Shown: positions 1 to 8,389 of the stretch, piece after piece
Layout: the number at the start of each line of letters is the position of its first letter
Numbering within the stretch: the first letter of the stretch is position 1
Assembly (NCBI RefSeq): GCF_001984155.1
Contig: NZ_MTQO01000044.1
Location: 1 to 64,000, forward strand
DNA length: 64,000 nt
Direction: 5' to 3'
DNA from: Actinosynnema sp. ALI-1.44
GTDB taxonomy: Bacteria; Actinomycetota; Actinomycetes; Mycobacteriales; Pseudonocardiaceae
The notes under the pieces: model-generated
What the model was told of the DNA's origin: nothing
Database searches by the model: none
Seen by the model: the letters and a program-made list of their open reading frames with translations, nothing else
Translations under genes and position numbers: made by a program

Positions 1-857
1 GCTGGCGCAACGAAGGCGGCCCTCGGAACGCGCAGCTCGCGGTGGCGTCGAACGCCGATGGCAGGCTGGAGCTGTTCGCGTTGTCCGACAGCACGTTCGA
101 CCACATGTGGCAGACGGCACCGAACGCCGGGTGGTCCGGCTGGGAGAACTTCGGCGGCGGCGGATACCGAGTCGCGGCAGGCACCAACGCCGACGGCCGC
201 ATCGAAGTGATGGCGTCCAACAGCACCGGCGTGTTCCATCGCTGGCAGACCGCACCCAGCGGCGGCTGGGGCAACTGGGAGGGAACGTTCGGCGGACCGC
301 CCAACTCGCGGCTGGCCATGGAGAACGCGCCCGACGGCCGGTTGGAGGTGTTCGCGTTGTCGGACACGACGTTCGAGCACCTGTGGCAGACCGGGGTGAA
401 CGGCGGCTGGTCGTCGTGGGAGAACTTCGGCGGCGGTGGGCACGACGTGGCCGCCAGCCACAACCAGGACGGCAGGCTGGAAGTGTTCGCGTCGAGTTCG
501 AGCGGGGTGTTCCACAGGTACCAGACCAGCCCGACCACGTGGTCCGGCTGGGAGGGCACGGACGGGATCACCGACGCCGAACTGGCCACATCCCGGTCGG
601 TCGACGGCCGGGTGGAGGTGTTCGCCATCAACGGCAGCACCGCGAGCCACATCTGGCAGACGCGGCCGAACGCGCCGTACTCGGCGTGGGAGACCTTCGG
701 CACAGGCGGTTCGGAGATCGGCGCGAGCAACAACGCCGACGGCCGGATCGAGGTGTTCGGCACGAGCAGTGCGGGCGTCTACCACAAGTGGCAGACCGGG
801 TTCTCCACTTGGTCGGAGTGGGCGTGGCTGAACGGTTCCGGCCCGGCGGTGACCTGA
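1..857 (+). CDS. PLL-like beta-propeller repeat protein (5' end outside window)
   Basis: The reading frame is open from base 3 and runs off the left edge, so only the C-terminal part is seen. It consists of repeats of about 45 residues with a core like [11 protein letters not shown], then a WQT and a GWENFGG segment. Six cores are visible (near bases 54, 195, 330, 468, 600 and 738) plus the tail of an earlier one. Such repeats form seven-bladed propellers in PLL-type lectins (family knowledge), so a carbohydrate-binding role is inferred. The stop overlaps the next start (TGATG), and the next gene ends in the same repeat type, so the two are probably co-translated partners. The N-terminal domain is unknown. 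Confidence 0.8.
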   Translation, partial: WRNEGGPRNAQLAVASNADGRLELFALSDSTFDHMWQTAPNAGWSGWENFGGGGYRVAAGTNADGRIEVMASNSTGVFHRWQTAPSGGWGNWEGTFGGPPNSRLAMENAPDGRLEVFALSDTTFEHLWQTGVNGGWSSWENFGGGGHDVAASHNQDGRLEVFASSSSGVFHRYQTSPTTWSGWEGTDGITDAELATSRSVDGRVEVFAINGSTASHIWQTRPNAPYSAWETFGTGGSEIGASNNADGRIEVFGTSSAGVYHKWQTGFSTWSEWAWLNGSGPAVT

Positions 858-2776
858 TGCGTCTACTCACGACAGTCGCCCTCGCGGCGGCGACGTTGTG
901 TGCCGTGGCCGTCCCGAGCCATGCCGCGCCGTCTGGGCAGGTCGGGGCGACGCCGTTCGTCCAGATCTACGACCCGAGCGTGGGGGAGACGAAACCGTGG
1001 TACATCAACGACCACACGTTCGTACAGGACGCGCAGGGGACATGGCACCTGTTCGGCATCACCCACACTGAACCCGCCGACGCGGAGGACGAGGACTCCT
1101 TCGCACACGCCACCGCGCCCAGCCTGACCGGGCCGTGGACGAAACGCCCGCCCGCGCTGACGGTCTCACCCGCGTACGGCGAGACTTACCTGTGGGCGCC
1201 GCACGTGATCCGGGACGGGTCGACGTACTACATGTTCTACGCCGGTGGCGGCGCGGACCCGGCCAAGAACGCGATCAACCTGGCCACGTCCACGGACCTG
1301 TACACGTGGACCCGGCTCCCCAGCGGGCCGCTGTTCCGTGACGGCGCCGTCGCCCGTGATCCGTACGTGGTACGCATCGGGGACAAGTGGGTCATGTACT
1401 ACACCGCGACCAGCGACCCCAACGGCGGCAACCACGTGGTGGCCTACCGCACGAGTACGGACCTGGTGCACTGGAGTGACCGGTCGATCGCCTTCACCGA
1501 CCCGACATCCGGGTTCGGCGCGGGCAACACCGAGTCGCCGTTCGTGGTGTACACCAATGGCGCGTGGCACCTGTTCATCGGACCACGCAGCGGATACGCC
1601 GGTACGGACGTGTTCCGCAGCGCCGATCCGTTCCGCTTCGCCACCGACCAGCTCGCCGGGCACGTGTTCAGCCACGCCGCCGAGGTGGTCCACACCGGCG
1701 GCCGGTGGTGGGTCAGCCATGCGGGATGGGGACAGCGCGGAGTGTGGCTGGCGACCTTGGACTTCGGCAGCGGCAGCCAGCAGTACGCGCCGGAGGCGAG
1801 CTCGGATCCGGGCGGCCGGGTGGTCGTCGTGTCCGGTGTGGACGGACGACAGGAGGTCTTCGCCGGTGGGAAGGACCAGGTGTGGGGGCGTTACCAGACC
1901 GTCCGCAACGGCACTTGGTCCGACTGGTACCCGTTGGGCGGGCCGAAATCGGCGTCCCTGACCGCCGCACGCAACGTGGACGGGCGATTGGAGCTGTTCG
2001 CGTCCGGTGACGGCCGGGTGGACCGCAGGGCGCAGTCGGCGCCGAACGTGTGGCAGGGCTGGGAGAACTTCGGCACTGCCGCGCACGATCTGACAGTGGC
2101 GCAGAACGCCGACGGGCGGCTGGAGGTCTTCGCCAGTGGCCCAGTGGGTGTCCACCACCGATGGCAGACCTCTCCAGGCGGATCGTGGGCCGGGTGGGAG
2201 GCCTTCGGTGGACCGGCCGACTCGGTGCTCGCCACCGGGCGGGAGGCGGACGGCCGCCTCGACGTGGTCGCCGCGGCCAACGGCACCGTGCACCGGCGCA
2301 GGCAGGGAGTGCCCAGCGGCGGGTGGTCCGGGTTCGAGACGTTCGGCACCGTCCCCGGCGTCACGCACGTGGCGCTCAACCGCCGGGAGAACGGCGCGCT
2401 CGAACTGGTCGCGGGCGGGGTGGCGGCAACGTCGAAGCGGGTCCAGGACGGCCCGTCGGGAACGTGGTCGCAGTGGACCGGGTTCGGCGGCCCACCGCGC
2501 TCCCGCGTCCACATCGGACGCAACGCCGACGGCCGGATGGAGGTGTTCGCCACCAACGGCACCACCACCGAGCACCGCTGGGAGAACGGCTCCGGCTGGT
2601 CCGCGTGGGAGACCTTCGGCGCGGGGACGTCCGGGGCCGGGTTCGGCGTGAACGCCGACGGCCGGATGGAGATCGTGGCGGGCGCGCCGAACGGCTCACT
2701 GGTCGGCCGCTACCAGCTGGCACCGAGCGGCGGGTGGTCACAGTGGACACCTGTGGGCGGCCCCGCACTGGGATAG
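857..2776 (+). CDS. Secreted GH43/GH32-type glycosidase with C-terminal seven-repeat propeller
   Basis: 639 aa. The start ATG overlaps the previous stop. Residues 1-23 form a Sec signal peptide ([20 protein letters not shown], cleavage near SHA-A). Residues about 30-320 resemble the five-bladed glycosidase fold of clans GH-F/J: an early acidic YINDHTF, a mid RDPYVV aspartate and NTESPFVV glutamate match the usual acid triad by position. Residues about 325-639 hold seven PLL-like repeats (DGRxEVFA cores), the number needed for one closed propeller. It is likely an extracellular polysaccharide or glycan hydrolase with its own lectin module. The substrate cannot be told from sequence (arabinan or fructan-type are options). 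A strong hairpin follows the stop. Confidence 0.82.
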   Translation: MRLLTTVALAAATLCAVAVPSHAAPSGQVGATPFVQIYDPSVGETKPWYINDHTFVQDAQGTWHLFGITHTEPADAEDEDSFAHATAPSLTGPWTKRPPALTVSPAYGETYLWAPHVIRDGSTYYMFYAGGGADPAKNAINLATSTDLYTWTRLPSGPLFRDGAVARDPYVVRIGDKWVMYYTATSDPNGGNHVVAYRTSTDLVHWSDRSIAFTDPTSGFGAGNTESPFVVYTNGAWHLFIGPRSGYAGTDVFRSADPFRFATDQLAGHVFSHAAEVVHTGGRWWVSHAGWGQRGVWLATLDFGSGSQQYAPEASSDPGGRVVVVSGVDGRQEVFAGGKDQVWGRYQTVRNGTWSDWYPLGGPKSASLTAARNVDGRLELFASGDGRVDRRAQSAPNVWQGWENFGTAAHDLTVAQNADGRLEVFASGPVGVHHRWQTSPGGSWAGWEAFGGPADSVLATGREADGRLDVVAAANGTVHRRRQGVPSGGWSGFETFGTVPGVTHVALNRRENGALELVAGGVAATSKRVQDGPSGTWSQWTGFGGPPRSRVHIGRNADGRMEVFATNGTTTEHRWENGSGWSAWETFGAGTSGAGFGVNADGRMEIVAGAPNGSLVGRYQLAPSGGWSQWTPVGGPALG

Positions 2777-2783
2777 GAGCACA

Positions 2784-2827
2784 GCACCGGCGTGGTCGCC
2801 TCGAAGGCGGGGCGACCACGCCGGTGC
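2784..2827 (+). terminator. Hairpin after the glycosidase gene
   Basis: A perfect 17-bp inverted repeat (2784-2800 pairs with 2811-2827) with a 10-base loop starts 8 bases after the stop codon. There is no T-run, as is common for actinomycete terminators. Confidence 0.7.
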
Positions 2828-2956
2828 CGGTTCACGAAGCCATAACTCCTCCTCATAAATCTCGAACCACAAGGACATTTACTGTCCAACAAGGTGACGG
2901 TTATGCCCCGTCTGGCGGTGTCGACGTAGTGGTTGCGGTGCGTAACTTCGGGGTCT

Positions 2957-3385
2957 GTGCGAGTCATCCTGCCTGCCCCCAGTATCCGCTTCCGGCGGTT
3001 GCGGGCATTGCTTCTCGCCTTGAGCGCATTCGCCTCCCTGTATCTCACGGTATGCACCGGGGAACACGGAGCACATATCCTATATCCGGGATCGCACGCC
3101 ACTTCTGCGAACACAACCCTCGATTCGGATTCGATCGGCGTCACCGCGGACAACGGCGGGTCGGGTGAATCGCTGGTACACAGCCCGGATGGCGTGGATG
3201 TCCTGCCCCGGGCCGAGAGCGGTTCCGGCATCGCCCTCCTCGCACTCCTGGGCCTGTTCCTGCTCCCGCACGGCGATCGCCTGCTCGGGGGCTGTCAGCG
3301 GCCGGCCTGGCGAAGGCGTCGCCCGCCGATGAGAGCGGAGCACGGACGCGCGTTCCTGTTGACGGTCTGCGTCGCGCGGACCTGA
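2957..3385 (+). CDS. Hypothetical small membrane protein
   Basis: About 142 aa from a GTG start; a TTG start at 2933 is also possible. A basic N-terminus (RFRRLR) precedes a hydrophobic helix of about 18 residues. A hydrophilic linker with GEHGAH follows, then a second helix around GIALLALLGLFLLPHG and a basic tail. This looks like a two-helix membrane protein with an extracytoplasmic loop. I recognise no family. It stands alone between the glycosidase terminator and the metallophore operon; the flanking spacers (180 and 216 bases) carry no other gene. The spacer before it holds a short inverted repeat, GGACA-N5-TGTCC, at 2873-2887. The long reverse-strand frame across it is a shadow of the next operon. 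Confidence 0.45.
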   Translation: MRVILPAPSIRFRRLRALLLALSAFASLYLTVCTGEHGAHILYPGSHATSANTTLDSDSIGVTADNGGSGESLVHSPDGVDVLPRAESGSGIALLALLGLFLLPHGDRLLGGCQRPAWRRRRPPMRAEHGRAFLLTVCVART

Positions 3386-3526
3386 AAGCACCCCCACCCG
3401 CGGCCTTTCGAGCCGCTCCGGTGACGACGGCGCGTTTTCCTGCGTGATTCCCGCACGGCTTCCGTACGCACTGCCCATCCGGTTTCCAAGGGTGCCCGCG
3501 TTCGCGCGCACCCGGTACAGGCATGC

Positions 3527-3545
3527 CCACTCCACTGTGGAGTGG
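3527..3545. promoter_or_regulatory. Perfect 19-bp palindrome upstream of the metallophore operon
   Basis: CCACTCCAC-T-GTGGAGTGG is a perfect inverted repeat around one central base, centred 66 bases before the first GTG of the operon. Its size and placement fit an operator. It does not match the usual actinobacterial Zur, IdeR/DmdR or Fur box consensus, so the cognate regulator is unknown. A simple hairpin is the alternative. Confidence 0.45.
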
Positions 3546-3601
3546 ACGGGATTTCGTGGGCGCCAAGGCGAATTCCCGAGACTAGAAAGGTTGACAATCC
3601 C

Positions 3602-4585
3602 GTGAATTCCGGCCCTGCACTGCACATCCTCACCCGCAAAGACCTGCACGACCTCGAACTCGCACCGCAGGAGGCCATCACGATGGTCGAGGACGGCTAC
3701 CTGGCTTTCGCGGCCGGGCGGTCTCAGAATCCCGCCAAACTGATGGTGCCGATGCCCGACCCCGCGCGCGACTCGGTCGCGTACTCCATGCTCGGCTACG
3801 ACGGCTCGCTCGAGCAGGCGGCGTTCAAGACGAGCTACCGGCAAGGCAGCACCACCGCCGAGAAGTACTACACGACCATCACCCTGTACGACGACACCAC
3901 CGGCGCGCCGTTCGCGCTCCTGGACTGCCATCGCGTCGGCGCCACGCGCACACCCGCCAGCACCGCGCTGCTGGCCCGGACTTGCGCCAGGCCGGGCGCA
4001 CGCTCGGTGTTGATGGTCGGCACTGGCGCACAGGGGATCCGCACGTTGCCCTACTTGCTCACCGCGCTGCCGGGGCTGGAGCGTCTCCGGCTGTTCGGCA
4101 CGCATCCCGACGGCATCCGCGACAGCATCGCGGCGCTGACCGACCAGTTCCCGGACCGTGAGGTGGAACTGGTCGACGACGTCGAGGCCGCGGCCGCCGA
4201 GTCGGACATCGTGGTCGCGGCGTCCGGCCGCGCGGCGCACCCGAAGATCCGCCTCGGCTGGCTGCCGCCGGGTGGGCTGCTGATCTCCGTGGCCAGCAAG
4301 GGTGTCCAGGAAGGAACCCTCGCACAGGCCGACTACACCGTGGCCACCAGCGCGGCGCAGGTCGAAGTCACCGGACGGCGGATGGCGGGCACGGACGGCG
4401 TGTTCCGCATCGACGCCGAACTGCCCGACATCCTCGCGGGCCGTGTCCCCGGCCGCCGCACGGCCGAGGACCGGGTGTTCGCCTTCAGCAGCGGTATGAT
4501 CATCACCGACATCCCGGTGGCACACGCCCTCGCCACCCGCGCCATCGCGGCGGGCCGTGGACGCGAGGTGACCCTGTGGTCGTGA
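3602..4585 (+). CDS. sbnB: SbnB-like N-(amino-carboxyethyl)-amino acid dehydrogenase (ornithine cyclodeaminase family)
   Basis: 327 aa from the GTG at 3602, chosen because an AGAAAGG ribosome site lies 10-11 bases upstream; an earlier in-frame ATG at 3542 lacks one. The ornithine cyclodeaminase/mu-crystallin fold is clear, with the NAD-binding loop VGTGAQG near residue 140, and lysines in KLMVP and FKTSYR where substrate contacts lie. In staphyloferrin B synthesis, SbnB oxidatively splits N-(1-amino-1-carboxyl-2-ethyl)-glutamate to 2,3-diaminopropionate and 2-oxoglutarate (family knowledge). Here, with an SbnH-like and an SbnA-like gene but no condensing synthetase, it may instead work in the N-alkylating direction with oxaloacetate in an EDDS-type route (inference). 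First gene of a four-gene coupled operon. Confidence 0.85.
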   Translation: MNSGPALHILTRKDLHDLELAPQEAITMVEDGYLAFAAGRSQNPAKLMVPMPDPARDSVAYSMLGYDGSLEQAAFKTSYRQGSTTAEKYYTTITLYDDTTGAPFALLDCHRVGATRTPASTALLARTCARPGARSVLMVGTGAQGIRTLPYLLTALPGLERLRLFGTHPDGIRDSIAALTDQFPDREVELVDDVEAAAAESDIVVAASGRAAHPKIRLGWLPPGGLLISVASKGVQEGTLAQADYTVATSAAQVEVTGRRMAGTDGVFRIDAELPDILAGRVPGRRTAEDRVFAFSSGMIITDIPVAHALATRAIAAGRGREVTLWS

Positions 4586-5937
4586 CCACAACGCTGTCGA
4601 CGCCGCTGCCCGCGCTCGAGCGTCCCTGGGCACCTCGGCTGCGTGGCACACCGATGCTGTGGGAGATCGCTCGCGCCGTCGGCGGTGGACCGTTCCATGT
4701 GATCCACCCGGCGACCTTCGCGGAGAACCTGGTCGGTATGGCCGACGCACTGGCCGCGGCGAACACCCCTGGTGTCGTGTACTACGGCAAGAAGGCCAAC
4801 AAGGCGTCGGCGTGGCTGCGCGAGTGCACCCATCCCGGGACCGGGGTCGATGTGGCGAGTGTGCCCGAGTTGGTGCACGCCCTCGGCAACGGCGTACGGG
4901 GTGAGGCGATCGGGGTGACCGGCGCCGCGAAGTCCGACGGCCTGCTGTGGCTGGCGCTGCGACACCGCTCCCTGTTGGCGGTGGACGCGGCCGACGAACT
5001 GGAACGCGTGGTGGGCCAAGCCCGCCGCCTCGGTGTCGGGGCCGACGTGCTGTTGCGCGTCCGGCCGCCGACAGCGCCGACGAGCCGGTTCGGCTTCTCC
5101 CCCGACGAGTTGACCGCGGCGGTCAGCCGATGTGCCGAACTCCGCGACGCGATCGCGCTGCGCGGTTTTTCGTTCCACCTCGACGGATACGACCCGGTAC
5201 CCCGTGCCGAGCTCGCCGCGCACCTGATCGAGCTGTGCCAGCAGGCCCGCGCTCTGGGCCACCCCGCGTCGAAGATCAACATCGGCGGTGGGATCGCCGT
5301 GTCCTATGTGGCCGACGAGGACTGGCGGCGCTTCAAGGACAATAAGGACGACACCTGGTTCCACAGTGGTCGCCATCCACAGCGGACGTATCCGTATCAC
5401 CAGTCCCCTACCGGCGCCGCGATGGTGACCGCGATCCTGCGGCATGATGTCGGCGGCGCGCCATTGGCCAGCCGACTGCGCGACACCGGGATCGAGTTGT
5501 TGCTCGAACCAGGCAGGGCGCTGCTGGACGGCGCCGGGTTCTCGGTGTTCCCGGTCCAGGGCTGCAAGGACAGCGGGGACCACTTGATCACCACTGTCGC
5601 CGGGCTGAGCATGAGCCTGTCCGAACAGTGGAAGGGCAGCGAGTTCCTGCCCGACCCGGTTCTGGTGCGGCCGGGCGGACCGCGGGACGGCGACGGGCCG
5701 GTCCGGACCGCCGTCGCGGGGTCCAGTTGCCTGGAGTACGACGTGTTGACCTGGCGCACCGTGGAGCTGCCCGCCCGCCCCAGGCCGGGGGATCTGCTCG
5801 TCTACCCCAACACGGCGGGCTACCAGATGGACAAGAACGAGAGTGGTTTCCACCAGCTGCCGTTGCCGCCCAAAGTGGTGGTCGACGGCGATCGCTGGCA
5901 CCTCGACGCCGACTACCTGATCCAGGAGATCCCATGA
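4576..5937 (+). CDS. SbnH-like PLP-dependent decarboxylase (alanine racemase/DAP decarboxylase fold)
   Basis: 453 aa, overlapping the previous gene by 10 bases. GTG at 4576 has a GAGGTGA site at good spacing; GTG at 4582 would form a GTGA overlap. Group IV decarboxylase features are present: PLP lysine in YYGKKAN (about K73), HLDGY, the glycine-rich KINIGGGI, EPGRALLDGAG and the C-terminal SSCLEYD. SbnH decarboxylates a citryl-diaminopropionate intermediate, leaving an ethylenediamine unit (known of the family). In this operon the same chemistry would remove the serine-derived carboxylate to leave the ethylenediamine bridge of an EDDS-like chelator (inference). Ordinary DAP or ornithine decarboxylase activity is the alternative, but the context argues against it. 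Confidence 0.82.
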   Translation: MVVTTTLSTPLPALERPWAPRLRGTPMLWEIARAVGGGPFHVIHPATFAENLVGMADALAAANTPGVVYYGKKANKASAWLRECTHPGTGVDVASVPELVHALGNGVRGEAIGVTGAAKSDGLLWLALRHRSLLAVDAADELERVVGQARRLGVGADVLLRVRPPTAPTSRFGFSPDELTAAVSRCAELRDAIALRGFSFHLDGYDPVPRAELAAHLIELCQQARALGHPASKINIGGGIAVSYVADEDWRRFKDNKDDTWFHSGRHPQRTYPYHQSPTGAAMVTAILRHDVGGAPLASRLRDTGIELLLEPGRALLDGAGFSVFPVQGCKDSGDHLITTVAGLSMSLSEQWKGSEFLPDPVLVRPGGPRDGDGPVRTAVAGSSCLEYDVLTWRTVELPARPRPGDLLVYPNTAGYQMDKNESGFHQLPLPPKVVVDGDRWHLDADYLIQEIP

Positions 5938-6980
5938 CCATCGTCCAGCGCGCCTCGGACCTGATCGGGGACACTCCGCTGCTCGAACTCGCGCACACCG
6001 GGACCGGTACCCGCCTGTTGCTCAAGCTCGAGCAGATGAACCCGACCGGCTCATGCAAAGTGCGGATGGCCCGGCAGATGATCATCGAGGCTGAGCGCGA
6101 CGGCAGGCTGAAGCCGGGTGGGCACATCGTGGAGCCCACGTCCGGCAACACCGGATGTGGCCTGGCGTTGGTCGCGTTGGAGCGCGGCTACCGGTTCACC
6201 GCCGTCGTCGACCGGCACGCGGCCCGTGAGAAGCTGCGCATGCTGTCGGCCATGGGCGTGCAACTCGTGTTCGTCGACTGCCCTTCCGACGGCGGCCCCA
6301 GTTCCGTGCGCAGACGCGAAGTCGCGGCCCGGCTCGCGGCCGAACTGGGCGCCTATCACCCCGACCAGCACAACAACCCCGGCAACGCGAACGGATACGA
6401 CGACCTGGCGGCGGAACTGCTGCGGCAGTTGGACTCCGTCGACGTCCTCGTCGCGGCGATCGGCACGGGCGGCTCGCTCTGCGGCACGGTCCGCGGGTTG
6501 CGGGCGGCGGGCGCACGGACGCGCTCGGTGGCGGTCGAGCCGGTCGGGTCGATCATCTTCGGCGGACCGCCCGGCGTCTACCACCAGACCGGCGCGGGCA
6601 GCCCGGCCGGGTTCCCCATTGGCTCCAATGTGGACCGTGCGCTGGTCGACGACGCCCACCTGGTCTCGGACGCCGACGCGTTCGCGGGCGCCCGTGTCGT
6701 GGCGCGCCGGACCGGAATGCTGGTCGGCGGGACGACCGGCGGCGCGATCCACGTCGCGCTGCGCCGGTTGTTCGCGTACCCACCTGGAAGCACTGTCGTG
6801 GTGCTGTGCAACGACGCCGGGGAGAAATACCTGGACTCGGTGTACGACGACAGCTGGTTGCGCGACCGCGAAGTGCTCGACGAACTGGCCCAACGCCGGG
6901 TGGAGCGGTGGTTCAACACGTACGCCGCTTCGGTTCGGATCGCGGCCGACGCGAGGCGACCCGCGGCGGTGGGTGCGTGA
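5934..6980 (+). CDS. sbnA: SbnA-like PLP synthase (cysteine synthase family)
   Basis: 348 aa, with an ATGA overlap with the decarboxylase and an AGGAG site inside that gene's end. Fold-type II PLP enzyme: IGDTPLLEL, PLP lysine K42 in NPTGSCKVRMA, phosphate-binding EPTSGNTG near residue 67 and GTGGS near 180. In the siderophore pathway SbnA condenses O-phospho-L-serine with glutamate to form the SbnB substrate. A cysteine synthase role is less likely because the gene is locked between SbnB-like, SbnH-like and exporter genes. In an EDDS-type route the amine donor would be aspartate (inference). It ends with a GTGA overlap into the exporter. Confidence 0.85.
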   Translation: MTIVQRASDLIGDTPLLELAHTGTGTRLLLKLEQMNPTGSCKVRMARQMIIEAERDGRLKPGGHIVEPTSGNTGCGLALVALERGYRFTAVVDRHAAREKLRMLSAMGVQLVFVDCPSDGGPSSVRRREVAARLAAELGAYHPDQHNNPGNANGYDDLAAELLRQLDSVDVLVAAIGTGGSLCGTVRGLRAAGARTRSVAVEPVGSIIFGGPPGVYHQTGAGSPAGFPIGSNVDRALVDDAHLVSDADAFAGARVVARRTGMLVGGTTGGAIHVALRRLFAYPPGSTVVVLCNDAGEKYLDSVYDDSWLRDREVLDELAQRRVERWFNTYAASVRIAADARRPAAVGA

Positions 6981-8389
6981 GCCGGTCGACCGGTGGATAC
7001 CCCGCGATCGTCGCGCTGGCCGCGCCGATCGCGGGGATCCAGCTCGCCCAGGTGGCACTGACCAGCGTCGACCTGGCCATGCTCGGGCTGCTGGGGGTGG
7101 CGGCGGTGGCGGCGGGAGGACTGGCGCTCCTGCTGTACAACCAGGTTCGCACCATGTGCGTCGGCATGGTCACCGGCGTCGGAAACCTGGTGGCCACAGC
7201 GGCGGGAGCAGGCGAACAGCGAACCGGCACAGACCAGCCCGACGACCAGGCGAGAGACGAGATCCGGGCGCTGGTGCGCTCGGCGCTCCTCGTGGCGACA
7301 GCGGCGGCGGCCGTGGGCGCGGCGGTCCTGTGTGGACTGGCGCTGGCCCTGCCGCTGCTGGGTCAACGGCCGCAGATAGCCGCGCTGTCGCGTGGGATGA
7401 TGTTCGCGCTGGCGGGTGGGCTGTTCCCGATGGTGTGGCTCAACGTGCTCCGGCAGTTCGCGGTCGGGATGCGCCGCCCCGGCTCGCTGCTCGCGGTGAC
7501 GTTGGTGTCGATCGCCGTGAACGCGGCCTGCAACGCCGCGTTCATCTACGGCTGGGCGGGTTTGCCGCAACTGGGTGTCGCAGGGGTGGGCTTGTCCACG
7601 ACAGTGGTCCAGTTCTTCACGCTGGCGGCGTTCGCCTCCACCATCCGCCGGGATCCCCACTTGCGGCCCATGGTGTCGCTCGCCGCGTGGCGAGCCGACC
7701 CCGTGATAGTCCGGCGCATCGTGCGGCACGGCACACCGATCTGCTTCACCTACGGATCGGAGGCCGCGATCACGTCGATCGCGACCCTGCTGATGGGCGC
7801 GTTCGGACCGGCGATGCTCGCGGCCTCCAACGTGGCCAACCAGCTCGCGTACATCGTGTACCAGTGCAACATCGGCCTGTCACAGGGTTCGTCGATCCTG
7901 GTCAGCCGTGCGGTCGGCCGGTCGGAGCCCGAGTTGGCCTCGACCATCGCGCGACGGGCCCTGACGTTGTCGTGGACGTTCATGGCCGTGGTGAGCCTGG
8001 GCTACGTGTTCGCGCCCCTGGCGATGTTGTGGCCGTTCCTGCATGGCGAGACGGACGCGGTGGTGCTGGGGACCGCGTCGACGTTGCTGTTGTTCGCTGT
8101 CGCGCAGCAGTACAGCAAGGGTACTCAGAACATCCTGGTCGGGTTGTTGCGTGGACTCGGCGACACCGCCTCGGGCTTGCGGTGCACGCTGATCGGGTAT
8201 TGGGCTGTTGGCGTTCCGACCATGGCGGTGTGCGCTTACGTGTTCGGTTGGGGTGGGTGGGGTGTGTGGACGGGGTTGTGCATGGGGTTCGCGTCAACCG
8301 CGGTCCTGCTCGCTCGCCGATTCCGGTCCAGACTGCGGATCCCGGCACCGTTGTCGGGACTCACCTTCGACCGAAAGGGTTGGGAATAA
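6977..8389 (+). CDS. MATE-family efflux transporter
   Basis: 470 aa from GTG 6977 (GTGA overlap). About twelve hydrophobic segments start with PAIVALAAPIAGIQLAQVAL, and an acidic loop near residues 75-95 is a typical MATE layout. MATE proteins export organic molecules by H+ or Na+ antiport. As the last gene of the operon it is the obvious exporter of the product, which suggests secretion and extracellular metal capture. Its 3' end overlaps the convergent NACHT gene by 29 bases, so the two transcripts are antisense at their ends. No importer or binding protein for a returning complex is found in the window. Confidence 0.87.
   Translation: MSRSTGGYPAIVALAAPIAGIQLAQVALTSVDLAMLGLLGVAAVAAGGLALLLYNQVRTMCVGMVTGVGNLVATAAGAGEQRTGTDQPDDQARDEIRALVRSALLVATAAAAVGAAVLCGLALALPLLGQRPQIAALSRGMMFALAGGLFPMVWLNVLRQFAVGMRRPGSLLAVTLVSIAVNAACNAAFIYGWAGLPQLGVAGVGLSTTVVQFFTLAAFASTIRRDPHLRPMVSLAAWRADPVIVRRIVRHGTPICFTYGSEAAITSIATLLMGAFGPAMLAASNVANQLAYIVYQCNIGLSQGSSILVSRAVGRSEPELASTIARRALTLSWTFMAVVSLGYVFAPLAMLWPFLHGETDAVVLGTASTLLLFAVAQQYSKGTQNILVGLLRGLGDTASGLRCTLIGYWAVGVPTMAVCAYVFGWGGWGVWTGLCMGFASTAVLLARRFRSRLRIPAPLSGLTFDRKGWE

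Noticed and set aside
2957-3601. Iron (IdeR/DmdR) or Zur box before the metallophore operon
   Set aside because: Searched by eye for both consensus types; only an unrelated palindrome at 3527-3545 was found.
3080-4750. Long reverse-strand frame across the metallophore genes
   Set aside because: Low-complexity Arg/Ala/Gly-rich product, opposite to three well-recognised genes; a GC-bias shadow.
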